This document shows, one piece after another, positions 50,928-61,680 of a DNA stretch of 64,000 nucleotides (the stretch's first letter is position 1; every line of letters begins with the position of its first letter). Made by a program: the position numbers and the translations under genes. The stretch is from the NCBI RefSeq assembly GCF_001976065.1, contig NZ_MNAH01000004.1:2519-66518 (forward strand), read 5' to 3'. The DNA is from Pseudomonas putida. Its GTDB lineage: Bacteria > Pseudomonadota > Gammaproteobacteria > Pseudomonadales > Pseudomonadaceae. The notes under the pieces are model-generated. The model saw nothing but the letters and a program-made list of their open reading frames with translations. It did not search any database and was not told the DNA's origin.

Positions 50928-51356
50928 ATGGCATTTGCGTAAAACGCTTGATGCTTCACCGTCGAAGCCGCAGACGCGACCGAGACAAATCTGCTTCACT
51001 GCGTCAGACCTGGCTTTTTTGCCAGCGGTGCACGTCTTTTCTGACGAGCCTTTCAAGGCTACTGACGAGCACACCCACTGATTCCTCTCACGACGATCAG
51101 CCCAAGGCACCTGTATGCGTGCCGAAAAAGAGCTATCCGAGACCCTTGACGGGTCGCAGCCGGATTCAGCGCAACACTTTCAAACAGTCGAATACTGACA
51201 GGCAGTAACGTCAGTGGATTTTCGGCAGATACACTTCCCGATAGCGATTATGCAGGCGATACCGGTCGAGCCGCACATTGTGCGTGCCTCAAGCAATGAT
51301 CCGCGTTCAGCCACCCTTCGCTTCGGTCCCCTTTCAGCGCAGATGACGAGAACGCC
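50928..51356. other. 429-base rpsU-dnaG gap with no credible gene
   Basis: No frame here has a good start, ribosome site and family match. A plus-strand frame of 86 codons (50948-51208) is Arg/Ser-rich with poor coding character. Only small hairpins are seen (GACCC/GGGTC near 51150). In PAO1 and, as I recall, other pseudomonads a YqeY/GatB-like gene occupies this position; it is missing here. Confidence 0.55.
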
Positions 51357-53336
51357 ATGGCCGGGCTAATTCCCCAGAGCTTCATTGACGACCTTCTGAA
51401 CCGCACCGACATCGTCGACGTGGTCAGCTCGCGCCTGCAACTGAAAAAGGCCGGCAAGAACCACACTGCCTGCTGCCCGTTCCACAAAGAGAAAACACCC
51501 TCTTTCAGCGTAAGTCCCGACAAGCAGTTCTATTACTGCTTTGGCTGCGGCGCGGGTGGCAACGCCCTGGGCTTCATCATGGACCACGACAACCTGGATT
51601 TCCCCCAGGCTGTCGAAGAACTGGCCAAGGCCGCCGGGATGGAAATCCCCCGCGAGGAAAGCGGGCGACCGCACAAGCCGCGCCAGCCAACCGATTCGCC
51701 GCTGTACCCGCTGCTTACCGCCGCCGCCGATTTCTATCGCCAGGCCCTGAAGAGCCATCCGGCGCGTAAAGCTGCCGTGGACTACCTGAAAGGTCGAGGA
51801 CTGACCGGTGAAATCGCCCGGGACTTCGGCCTTGGCTTTGCGCCACCGGGCTGGGACAACCTGTTCAAGCACTTGAGCAGCGACACCCTGCAACAAAAAG
51901 CCATGATCGATGCCGGCCTGTTGATCGAGAACGCCGAAACCGGCAAACGCTACGACCGCTTTCGTGATCGCGTGATGTTCCCGATTCGCGATAGTCGCGG
52001 GCGCATCATCGCGTTCGGTGGCCGGGTACTGGGCGACGACAAGCCCAAGTACCTCAACTCGCCGGAAACCCCGGTCTTCCATAAAGGCCAGGAACTCTAC
52101 GGCCTGTACGAAGCGCGCAAGAACAACCGCAACCTCGACGAAATCATCGTTGTCGAGGGCTACATGGACGTCATCGCCCTCGCCCAGCAAGGCTTGCGCA
52201 ATGCCGTCGCGACCTTGGGCACCGCCACCAGCGAAGAGCACATGAAGCGCCTGTTTCGCGTCGTGCCCAGCGTGCTGTTCTGCTTCGACGGCGACCAGGC
52301 CGGCCGCAACGCCGCCTGGCGAGCCCTCGAAGCCACGCTGTCGAGCCTGCAGGATGGCCGTCGCGCCCGATTCCTGTTCCTGCCCGAAGGCGAAGATCCA
52401 GACACCCTGGTCCGCTCCGAAGGCACCGATGCCTTCCGCGCACGCATCAACCAGCACGCGCAGCCATTGGCCGATTATTTTTTCCAGCAACTGACGGAAG
52501 AAGCCGACCCGCGCTCACTCGAAGGCAAGGCCCACATGGCCACCCTGGCGGCACCGCTGATCGATAAAGTCCCGGGGGCCAACCTGCGCATCCTGATGCG
52601 ACAGCGCCTGAGCGAAATCACCGGCCTCAGCGGGGAGGCCGTTAGTCAGCTTGCCCAAACCGCCCCCCAGGAAGCACCGCCCGCCTACGATCCGGGCTTC
52701 GATTACGACGCAATGCCGGATTACAGCGACTACCATCAGCCGCAGGCACCGGAGATGTATGCACCACAGCAAGAGTGGACACCGAAAAAAACCGGTGCCG
52801 GCGGCAAGAAATGGGACAAGAAACCCTGGGACAAGAATGGCAAGCGTGGCGGTTATCGCGATCAGCAAAGCCCACCCAGAACGCCTATAGCTGTCGAGGC
52901 ACCAACGCTCATTGCAATCCGTACCCTTATCCACCACCCGAACATGGCGGGAAAAGTGGAGAGTGCCAATCATTTTGCAAATGAGACAAATACCTATGCG
53001 CAGCTCCTGGTCGCGCTGGTCGAGGCAGTTCAGAAAAATCCTGGGCTAAACTCAATCCAACTGATGGCTCGCTGGCATGGAACCGATCAGGGGCGCCTGC
53101 TCAAGGCGCTTGCGGAAAAGGAATGGTTAATTCGAGGGGACAACCTTGAACAACAGTTTTTAGACACCATTAATAGGTTATCCGCAGCCCAGCACACACA
53201 TACCCTGGACGAGCTCATCAAAAAAGCCAACGACCCAGGACTGACCGCGGAACAGAAAATGCAGATAGCAAATCAGATGCGCGACCTATTTAAAGGCAAT
53301 GTTTCCGCATCAAACCCGACCTCAACTGGCGCGTGA
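51357..53336 (+). CDS. dnaG: DNA primase
   Basis: Makes RNA primers at the replication fork. The 659-residue protein has the N-terminal zinc site C40, H43, C61, C64. The TOPRIM core reads VVEGYMDVIAL and FCFDGDQAGRNA, and a C-terminal helicase-binding domain follows. Between core and C-terminus is a flexible Lys/Tyr/Pro-rich insert (about 445-510). The ribosome site is weak, consistent with low dosage. Confidence 0.97.
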   Translation: MAGLIPQSFIDDLLNRTDIVDVVSSRLQLKKAGKNHTACCPFHKEKTPSFSVSPDKQFYYCFGCGAGGNALGFIMDHDNLDFPQAVEELAKAAGMEIPREESGRPHKPRQPTDSPLYPLLTAAADFYRQALKSHPARKAAVDYLKGRGLTGEIARDFGLGFAPPGWDNLFKHLSSDTLQQKAMIDAGLLIENAETGKRYDRFRDRVMFPIRDSRGRIIAFGGRVLGDDKPKYLNSPETPVFHKGQELYGLYEARKNNRNLDEIIVVEGYMDVIALAQQGLRNAVATLGTATSEEHMKRLFRVVPSVLFCFDGDQAGRNAAWRALEATLSSLQDGRRARFLFLPEGEDPDTLVRSEGTDAFRARINQHAQPLADYFFQQLTEEADPRSLEGKAHMATLAAPLIDKVPGANLRILMRQRLSEITGLSGEAVSQLAQTAPQEAPPAYDPGFDYDAMPDYSDYHQPQAPEMYAPQQEWTPKKTGAGGKKWDKKPWDKNGKRGGYRDQQSPPRTPIAVEAPTLIAIRTLIHHPNMAGKVESANHFANETNTYAQLLVALVEAVQKNPGLNSIQLMARWHGTDQGRLLKALAEKEWLIRGDNLEQQFLDTINRLSAAQHTHTLDELIKKANDPGLTAEQKMQIANQMRDLFKGNVSASNPTSTGA

Positions 53337-53350
53337 GGTCATAGCTCAGG

Positions 53351-53356
53351 TATAAT
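53351..53356 (+). promoter_or_regulatory. Candidate internal promoter (-10) for rpoD
   Basis: A consensus TATAAT lies 15 bases after the dnaG stop and 48 bases before rpoD. No good -35 is seen, so strength is uncertain. An internal rpoD promoter is also known in E. coli, where it is heat-shock controlled and located inside dnaG. Confidence 0.45.
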
Positions 53357-53403
53357 CCTCGGCTTGTTTTTTGCCCGCCAAGACCTTCAGTGGATAGGGT
53401 GTT

Positions 53404-55251
<1,848 letters not shown>

Positions 55252-55257
55252 CACCAG

Positions 55258-55284
55258 AACCCCCGGCCCAGGCCGGGGGTTTTG
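55258..55284 (+). terminator. rpoD terminator
   Basis: AACCCCCGGCC / GGCCGGGGGTT with a 2-base loop, followed by TTGTTTTG, begins seven bases after the rpoD stop. Confidence 0.9.
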
Positions 55285-55374
55285 TTTTGTGCAGATTAAA
55301 TCCCCCGCTCCACCCCCACCCGCCGATTTGCCCGTCTACACTCGAAACATTCCCCGAGCCATAACGAGACCGTT

Positions 55375-58300
55375 ATGCCCAGACTGCCGACCGTGTTGTT
55401 TTTGCTGTCGCTGATTACCTGGACCGCAACGGCTGGCGCGCTGACTCTAACCGACGAAGAACGTAGCTGGCTTGCGGCCCACCCGGACCTGCGCCTGGGT
55501 GTCGATGCGTCCTGGCCCCCCTTTGAGTTTCGCGACGACAAGGGGCGCTACCAGGGCCTTGCGGCAGACTATATCGACCTGATTCGCCAGCGACTGGCCA
55601 TCAAGCTCACACCCATCGAACCCGTGAGCTGGACGGTCGTGCTGGACCAGGCCAAACAAGGCAAGCTGGACCTTTTGCCGGGCATCATGTCGACCCCGGA
55701 ACGCCAGGCCTACCTGTCATTCACCCGCCCCTACCTGGATTTCCCGATCGTTATCCTGGCGCATGTCGGGGGCGCCCAACCGCGCAAACTCAAAGACCTG
55801 TACGGGCTGAAGATCGCCGTGGTGGAAAACTACGCGCCCCACGAACTGTTGCGTACCCACAATCCCGATCTGAATCTGGTGGCGATGCCCAACGTCAGCT
55901 CTGCCTTGCAGGCACTGGCCACCGATGAAGTGGACGCCGTGGTAAGCGATCTCGCCTCCAGCGTCTGGAGTTTGCGTCAGCTCAAGCTCGACGGGCTGTA
56001 TGTCAGCGGCGAAACCCCTTACCGCTATCAGTTGGCCATGGGGGTACCACGGGATAACAAGATGCTGGTCGGCATCCTGGATAAAGTCCTGGCCGACATG
56101 TCACCGGCTGAAATCAGTTCGATCCAGGAGCATTGGGTTGGCAACGTCCTCGATCATCGAACGTTCTGGTCCGATCTGCTGGTCTACGGCCTGCCTGGGC
56201 TATTGCTGCTGATTCTCGTGCTGGCCGCCGTGATCCGGGTCAACCGCCGCTTGAGTTCGGAAATCGCCCGCAGGGTCGATCTGGAGCAGGAACTGCGCAG
56301 CAGCGAATACCATTATCGCGGGCTGGTGGAGAGCCTGTCGGCCATCGCCTGGGAAGCGCGGATGAGCGACTTCACCTACAGCTATGTGTCGCCCCACGCC
56401 GAAGACCTGCTCGGCTACCCCCTGTCCCACTGGTTGATTCCGGGCTTCTGGCGCAACATCATCCACCCCGCCGACCTCACCCGCGCGCAGAGCTTCTGCG
56501 ATCACGAGGTGCTGGCCGGTCGAGACCACACCCTCGATTACCGGGTCATCACCGCTGACGGGCGTTGCTTGTGGGTTCGCGACATCGTCAGCCTGATCGA
56601 ACATGGCCATGAGCCGGTAATGCGTGGCTTGATGATCGATATCAGCGAAACCAAACGCACCGAAGAAGCACTGCGCCTCTCTGAACAGAAGTTTGCTTCG
56701 GTGTTCCAGCAATGCCCGGACATCCTGGTGATCGCGCGTCTCAGCGACGGCTGCCTGCTGGAAGTCAACGAGGCGTTCGAAGACCAGATCGGCCTCAGGG
56801 CCGAAGACGTCATCGGCCAGACCGCCACCAACCTGAACATCTGGGGCATCCCGGGCGTCGGGCCAGGACTGTTGCAGCGCTTGCAGGCCGGCAGCATCCG
56901 CAACCTGGAGATGCCCTTTCGCCGCAGCAATGGCCAAGTGTTCACCGGCCTGATCTCTGCCGAGCCCTTTGACCTCGATACGACACCGGCACTGGTGGTT
57001 GTGGTGCGAGATATCACCCAGCTCAAGGAAACCCAACAACAACTGCAAACCTCCGAAGAGAAATTTGCCAAGGCCTTCCACGCCTCACCAGACGGCTTGC
57101 TGCTGTCCCGGCAAAGCGATGGCCTGTTGATCGAGGTCAACGAGGGCTTCAGCCGCATTACCGGCTTCAACAGCGCAATGTCGGTGGATCGCTCGGCCCT
57201 GGACCTCGGCATCTGGGTCAATCTCAATGAGCGCAAACAAATGCTCGACCTGTTGCACCGTGACGGTTTCGTCCGCGACTTCAGCTGCCATATTCGCCGC
57301 AGCGACGGGCAGATCCGCCTCTGCGAGGTTTCCAGCCGTCCGCTGCCGATCGGCGACGACGACTGCATGCTGACCATCGCCCGGGACATCACCGAACGCC
57401 ACCTGATGCAGGAAAAACTGCAACAGGCCGCCACGGTATTCGAGAGCACCGCAGAAGGCGTGTTGATCACCGATACCCAGCAACATATCAGCGCAGTCAA
57501 CCGTGCCTTTACCGAAATCACCGGCTATAGCGAAAGCGAAGCACTGGGTCACACCCCGCGCCTGCTTGCCTCGGGCCTGCATGACAGCGCGTTCTATGCC
57601 GCCATGTGGCATCAACTGACCGCCGAAGGTCATTGGCAAGGCGAGATTTCCAACCGACGCAAGAATGGCGAACTTTATCCTAGCTGGCTGACCATCAGCG
57701 CCGTGCGCAATCGCGACAATTTCATCACCCACTTCGTCGCCGTGTTCGCTGACATTTCCAGCCTCAAACACGCCCAGGCCAAACTCGACTACCAAGCCCA
57801 CCACGACCCGCTGACCGGCCTGCCCAACCGCACGCTGTTCGAGAGCCGCTTGCTCAACGCGCTCAATCACCAGAAGGAAAACGGCGGCCAAGGTGCGGTT
57901 CTGTTCCTCGACCTGGACCGTTTCAAGCACATCAACGACAGCCTCGGCCACCCGGTCGGCGATCTACTGCTCAAGGGCATTGCCGTACGCCTCAAGGACC
58001 AGTTGCGCGACATCGACACCGTTGCGCGCCTGGGCGGCGACGAATTCATCATCCTGCTCCCTGGCCTGCAGCAACCCAGTGACGCCGACAACATCGCCAC
58101 CAAGCTGCTCAATTGCTTCACCGCGCCGTTCCAGGCCGGCGAACATGAGTTTTTCATCAGCTCCAGCATCGGCACCAGCCTCTACCCCAAGGACGGCAGC
58201 GACGTTGCCACGCTGATCAAAAACGCCGACGCGGCGATGTACCGCTCCAAGGCCAAAGGCCGCAACCGCGTCGAAAGCTATACCTGCGACCTCACCGCCC

Positions 58301-59121
58301 AAGCCAGCGAACGCGTGGCGCTGGAGCACGAACTGCGCCGCGCTATCGAGCGCAACGAACTGCACCTGTGCTACCAGCCCAAGATCAGCCTCGACGACTA
58401 TCGCCTGGTGGGTGCCGAAGCGCTGATTCGCTGGCGTCATCCGACCTTTGGCGACGTGCCGCCCGAACACTTCATCTCGCTGGCCGAAGAAAACGGCATG
58501 ATCCTGCAGATCGGCGACTGGGTACTCGAGACCGCCTGCCGGCAGATGTATGAATGGAACCAGATGTACGAGGGCCTCGGCCCATTGTCGGTTAACCTCG
58601 CCGGGGCCCAACTACGCCAACCCAACCTGCTCGGGCGCATCGAACAGTTGCTCAAGGACAACAACCTCAACCCCGGTTTACTGCAACTGGAAATCACCGA
58701 AAACTTCATCATGAGCCAGGCCGAAGAAGCGCTTGCGGTGCTGCACCAACTCAAGCACCTGGGCGTGCAACTGGCGATCGACGACTTCGGGACCGGGTAC
58801 TCTTCACTGAGTTACCTCAAGCGCCTGCCCCTGGATATTCTCAAGATCGACCAGTCCTTCGTCCGCGGCCTGCCGGATGACCCCCACGATGCCGCTATCG
58901 TGCGCGCCATCATCGCGCTCGGCCGCAGCATGCAATTCACGGTCATCGCCGAGGGCGTCGAAACCCAGGCGCAGCAGCAATTTCTCGCCGCCGAAGGCTG
59001 TGAACAGATCCAGGGCTACATCGTCAGCCTGCCCCTGCCCCCCGACGAATTCGCCGCGACGTTTCTTCGTACAACAGTAATAGATTTTTCGGATAGCACA
59101 GCCGCGAAACCGTCGCTATAA
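55375..59121 (+). CDS. rmcA: Redox-linked c-di-GMP enzyme RmcA (SBP-PAS4-GGDEF-EAL)
   Basis: 1248-residue membrane protein, in order: signal peptide; periplasmic SBP_bac_3 domain (about 25-255); helix (about 269-289); four PAS domains (about 312-425, 437-550, 562-680, 685-795); GGDEF domain with intact GGDEF at 887-891; EAL domain with intact E1015-A-L and later DDFGTGYSSLSYL. Size, order and position after rpoD match RmcA (PA0575) of P. aeruginosa, which acts as a c-di-GMP phosphodiesterase tuned by redox and phenazines. Cyclase activity cannot be excluded because the GGDEF motif is intact. Confidence 0.9.
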   Translation: MPRLPTVLFLLSLITWTATAGALTLTDEERSWLAAHPDLRLGVDASWPPFEFRDDKGRYQGLAADYIDLIRQRLAIKLTPIEPVSWTVVLDQAKQGKLDLLPGIMSTPERQAYLSFTRPYLDFPIVILAHVGGAQPRKLKDLYGLKIAVVENYAPHELLRTHNPDLNLVAMPNVSSALQALATDEVDAVVSDLASSVWSLRQLKLDGLYVSGETPYRYQLAMGVPRDNKMLVGILDKVLADMSPAEISSIQEHWVGNVLDHRTFWSDLLVYGLPGLLLLILVLAAVIRVNRRLSSEIARRVDLEQELRSSEYHYRGLVESLSAIAWEARMSDFTYSYVSPHAEDLLGYPLSHWLIPGFWRNIIHPADLTRAQSFCDHEVLAGRDHTLDYRVITADGRCLWVRDIVSLIEHGHEPVMRGLMIDISETKRTEEALRLSEQKFASVFQQCPDILVIARLSDGCLLEVNEAFEDQIGLRAEDVIGQTATNLNIWGIPGVGPGLLQRLQAGSIRNLEMPFRRSNGQVFTGLISAEPFDLDTTPALVVVVRDITQLKETQQQLQTSEEKFAKAFHASPDGLLLSRQSDGLLIEVNEGFSRITGFNSAMSVDRSALDLGIWVNLNERKQMLDLLHRDGFVRDFSCHIRRSDGQIRLCEVSSRPLPIGDDDCMLTIARDITERHLMQEKLQQAATVFESTAEGVLITDTQQHISAVNRAFTEITGYSESEALGHTPRLLASGLHDSAFYAAMWHQLTAEGHWQGEISNRRKNGELYPSWLTISAVRNRDNFITHFVAVFADISSLKHAQAKLDYQAHHDPLTGLPNRTLFESRLLNALNHQKENGGQGAVLFLDLDRFKHINDSLGHPVGDLLLKGIAVRLKDQLRDIDTVARLGGDEFIILLPGLQQPSDADNIATKLLNCFTAPFQAGEHEFFISSSIGTSLYPKDGSDVATLIKNADAAMYRSKAKGRNRVESYTCDLTAQASERVALEHELRRAIERNELHLCYQPKISLDDYRLVGAEALIRWRHPTFGDVPPEHFISLAEENGMILQIGDWVLETACRQMYEWNQMYEGLGPLSVNLAGAQLRQPNLLGRIEQLLKDNNLNPGLLQLEITENFIMSQAEEALAVLHQLKHLGVQLAIDDFGTGYSSLSYLKRLPLDILKIDQSFVRGLPDDPHDAAIVRAIIALGRSMQFTVIAEGVETQAQQQFLAAEGCEQIQGYIVSLPLPPDEFAATFLRTTVIDFSDSTAAKPSL

Positions 59122-59134
59122 TCCGCCACCAATG

Positions 59135-59211
59135 GGGCCTATAGCTCAGTTGGTCAGAGCAGAGGACTCATAATCCTTTGGTCCACGGTTCAAGTCCGTG
59201 TGGGCCCACCA
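59135..59211 (+). tRNA. tRNA with CAU anticodon, probably tRNA-Ile2 (or Met)
   Basis: 77-base cloverleaf. The acceptor GGGCCTA pairs with TGGGCCC, the anticodon loop CTCATAA is on a GGA/TCC stem, the T-arm is CACGGTTCAAGTCCGTG, and CCA is encoded. AGAGCAG..GACTCATAATC resembles the E. coli tRNA-Ile2 (lysidine) class more than elongator Met, but sequence alone does not fix the identity. Confidence 0.9.
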
Positions 59212-59217
59212 AACAAG

Positions 59218-59240
59218 AAAGCCGCGCAATGCGCGGCTTT
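59218..59240 (+). terminator. tRNA terminator
   Basis: AAAGCCGCGC / GCGCGGCTTT with a 3-base AAT loop plus TTTT, seven bases after the tRNA CCA end. Confidence 0.88.
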
Positions 59241-59300
59241 TGCGTGTCTGAATGACCTGAAGCAGTCAAGCGATCGCATAATCGTTCAGCGGGCAGCAGT

Positions 59301-59978
59301 TCATCTATCGAAAACACGTCCGGACTTTTCGGGGCCTCCAACACCAATAGACGGAATGGCCTGCACTGCCCGCAGCCGCTCAAGCATCTGCCCCGTCAGC
59401 ATAACCTCGTAAGTATCCGCCGCCCGCCCCCACTGCTCGACGATAGCCATCCCGTCCACCAAAGCCGCCGCCAATTCGGCAATGGTCCCGGACAGCTCTT
59501 CCACAATGTCTTGGGTCCGCTGCCACGCCCGATCCGTGAGCGTTTTTAGCTCAGTCGATATGCGCTCGGACGACGCCGCATCGGTCTCGGGGTAGACGAT
59601 GTTGCGCAGCAGATGCTGCAGCTCCCTGATCTTTGCGTAGTCCTGTTCCGCCCCCTGCTCTCCCTTGAGGATGGCTGTGGCTTTCGACTTGTCTACGCGC
59701 TGTCCGCCCGAGTGTCTTGCTGCCAGTGTCTGCGCCATCGCGCCAGCCAGGAGGACCATCATTCGAGCCTCCAGATGTTGCTTCATGGCGTCTATCGACG
59801 ATATTGCCCGCACCAGGCTGATGGACGCACCGCCGTGATGCCGCAAGTCCATGGTCACTGTCAGGCTCACGCTGCCCGTGGCAAAACCCAAGGCACGAGC
59901 CACGGCGTAGTGGCCCATTTCGTGATGGGCAATCTCCCAGGCGCGATCCCGTACAGCTGGAGGCATTTTCTTCGTCAT
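59301..59978 (-). CDS. M41-like zinc metalloprotease domain protein
   Basis: 225 residues from MTKKMPPAVRDR, with AAGGGA upstream. HEMGH at residues 19-23 is a HEXXH zinc site, and the following stretch (ALGFATG..SLTVTMDLRHHGG..LEARMMVLLAGAMAQTL) resembles the protease domain of FtsH without its ATPase or membrane anchors. The C-terminal half is helical. The third zinc ligand was not identified. It is not part of the syntenic core and lies just after a tRNA, on the opposite strand to it, so it may be accessory cargo. Confidence 0.65.
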   Translation of the reverse strand: MTKKMPPAVRDRAWEIAHHEMGHYAVARALGFATGSVSLTVTMDLRHHGGASISLVRAISSIDAMKQHLEARMMVLLAGAMAQTLAARHSGGQRVDKSKATAILKGEQGAEQDYAKIRELQHLLRNIVYPETDAASSERISTELKTLTDRAWQRTQDIVEELSGTIAELAAALVDGMAIVEQWGRAADTYEVMLTGQMLERLRAVQAIPSIGVGGPEKSGRVFDR

Positions 59979-60053
59979 GACCTGTCCCTTCGTGCCACGG
60001 CCGCAAATGAGCTGTCCTACATCACAGACCAAATGAAGGTCCAGGGTCAATCC

Positions 60054-60707
60054 TCAAAACCTCAATCGAAACACCGTTCGCCAGAGATTTTTCCATACCG
60101 AGCGTTTGTGCTTCTTCCAGTTGCGTTCCCACCACTCATCTTCATTCATCGCGAACACCTCGATGTCGCTGCCGGTCACCGCCGCCGCGTGCTGACGAAA
60201 CAGCATGGGAAATACGCAGTGTTGCTTGATCTGCCGTTTGAACAGGACATCGACCGGCTCCCCCACATAAGGTGTTGCAGCCAGCACCCTGCAGCCTTCG
60301 CGGGAGAGGATATAGGCGTGCAGCGCCACCACGTTGCCACGGGCAATGAACGGGAACCAGGTCAGCCATGTGCGCCCCATGCTGTACCCCAGGTGCAATG
60401 CCTCGAACCTGTTGCGGCGAATAAACCGGTTCACCCAGCCCACCTGTGCCGGATGAAACCGGTAGGGCATGGCGTCATCCTCGAAGATCAACACCCGTTG
60501 CCAACCTTCGGCCAGGACTTTTCTGGCCAATGCTTGATGCGACTCGTAACAGCCTCGGATCGGGTCGCTGCAGCGCTGAGCGATGAAGAACTCGATCGGG
60601 TTTGAAATGAGCGTAGCGATGGTTCTGTCGAACAATTGCCGCCGGTCATGGCGCTCACTCAGGGATATGCAATACACGTGATCAACATCAAACGAGACCC
60701 TTTCCAT
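60054..60707 (-). CDS. Glycosyltransferase family 25 protein
   Basis: 217 residues from MERVSFDVDHVYCISLSERHDRR, the typical GT25 start. LIFEDDAMPY supplies the metal-binding EDD (76-78), and a late EPVDVLFKRQ is also family-like. GT25 enzymes add galactose or similar sugars to lipooligosaccharide or protein. The start is placed at 60707, with AGGGGG upstream; 27 further in-frame residues are possible. No other LPS genes are nearby. Confidence 0.8.
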   Translation of the reverse strand: MERVSFDVDHVYCISLSERHDRRQLFDRTIATLISNPIEFFIAQRCSDPIRGCYESHQALARKVLAEGWQRVLIFEDDAMPYRFHPAQVGWVNRFIRRNRFEALHLGYSMGRTWLTWFPFIARGNVVALHAYILSREGCRVLAATPYVGEPVDVLFKRQIKQHCVFPMLFRQHAAAVTGSDIEVFAMNEDEWWERNWKKHKRSVWKNLWRTVFRLRF

Positions 60708-60930
60708 TCGCCCCCTGGCACCTTCATAGACCTCTCCGCGACCCGACGCCACGGAAAGAATCAATGATCGGCAAGTGGGCACTGCCACGTATGTCAGACG
60801 CGTCCTGAAATGGCGTTGGCTTTTCTGTTCGGTTATCGCCCACGGTCAGTAGGATATTGGCGTCGCGAGCGCTGCGGGGGATGTGCCTGTAACATGCCCG
60901 GATATTGATCCATGCCGCTGGAGACCCGCC

Positions 60931-61392
60931 TTGCCTGACATCCGCCCGCCCGTTCTCGACGAAATCGACCGTCAGCTGATTGCGGCCCTGCAGATCAATG
61001 CCCGCGAAAGCGTGGCCATGCTCGCCCGGCAACTGGGCATTGCCCGTACCACCGTCACGTCGCGCCTGGCGCGGCTGGAAAAAGCCAAGGTCATCACCGG
61101 CTATGGCGTGCGACTTGGCCAGCGCGTGGTGGATGGCGGGCTGCAGGCGTATGTGGGGATTACCGTGCAACCGCGGTCCGGCAAGGAAGTGTTGCGGCGC
61201 CTGAGCGCAATGGCGCAGGTGCAGCAGTTGTGTGCGGTGAGTGGTGAATTTGATTATGTGGCATGGTTGCGCACCGATTCGCCGGAGCAGCTGGATCAGT
61301 TGCTGGATCAGATTGGCAGTGTGGATGGGGTGGAAAAGACTACGACCTCGATCATCCTGAGCAGCAAGATTGATCGGGGGCAGCCGGTTTGA
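60931..61392 (+). CDS. Lrp/AsnC family transcriptional regulator
   Basis: 153 residues from a TTG start (MPDIRPPVLDEIDRQLIAAL) with GGAG seven bases upstream; an ATG at 60883 would add 16 residues. An N-terminal winged helix (AMLARQLGIARTTVTSRLARL) is followed by a RAM ligand-binding domain. It lies upstream of davBA on the same strand, 288 bases away, and is a good candidate for sensing lysine or a catabolite and controlling davBA. Confidence 0.85.
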   Translation: MPDIRPPVLDEIDRQLIAALQINARESVAMLARQLGIARTTVTSRLARLEKAKVITGYGVRLGQRVVDGGLQAYVGITVQPRSGKEVLRRLSAMAQVQQLCAVSGEFDYVAWLRTDSPEQLDQLLDQIGSVDGVEKTTTSIILSSKIDRGQPV

Positions 61393-61436
61393 GATTTTTC
61401 CGGTGGTTATGGGTGTCTGGCTGGCCTGCAAAGGAC

Positions 61437-61522
61437 CTGTAGGGGCTGGCTTGCCAGCGAAGGCGTCCGGACCATCAACACAAGACTCAAGCACCTCATC
61501 GCTGGCAAGCCAGCTCCTACAG
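61437..61522. repeat. Paired REP elements upstream of davB
   Basis: Inverted copies at 61437-61462 and 61498-61522 with core GCTGGCTTGCCAGC and flank CTGTAGG / CCTACAG. Different core from the pairs near trpC and agtD. Confidence 0.85.
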
Positions 61523-61612
61523 TGGTCAGTGTGCGCAATTATATTGTCATACTGATCAATAATCTGGCAAAACGACGACACTTTGCGTCTTATTAACGTG
61601 TTCTACGCTCTC

Positions 61613-61618
61613 TAGAAT
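61613..61618 (+). promoter_or_regulatory. Possible davB promoter -10
   Basis: TAGAAT at 61613-61618, 63 bases before davB, in an AT-rich stretch. No convincing -35 at 16-18 bases, so activation by a regulator such as the adjacent Lrp-type protein is plausible. Confidence 0.3.
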
Positions 61619-61680
61619 GGCTGGCATCTTTTCCTATACTCAGATGCGCATTCCGCGTCGGGTCGACAGCAAGGTCAGCC

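Noticed and set aside
50948..51208. Possible 86-residue gene between rpsU and dnaG
   Set aside because: Arg/Ser-rich, poor codon pattern, no ribosome site, no family resemblance; not a YqeY remnant by eye.
59135..59211. tRNA 3' end as an attachment site of an integrated island
   Set aside because: No integrase and no second copy of the tRNA end was seen downstream to 64000. The two accessory genes may have arrived otherwise.
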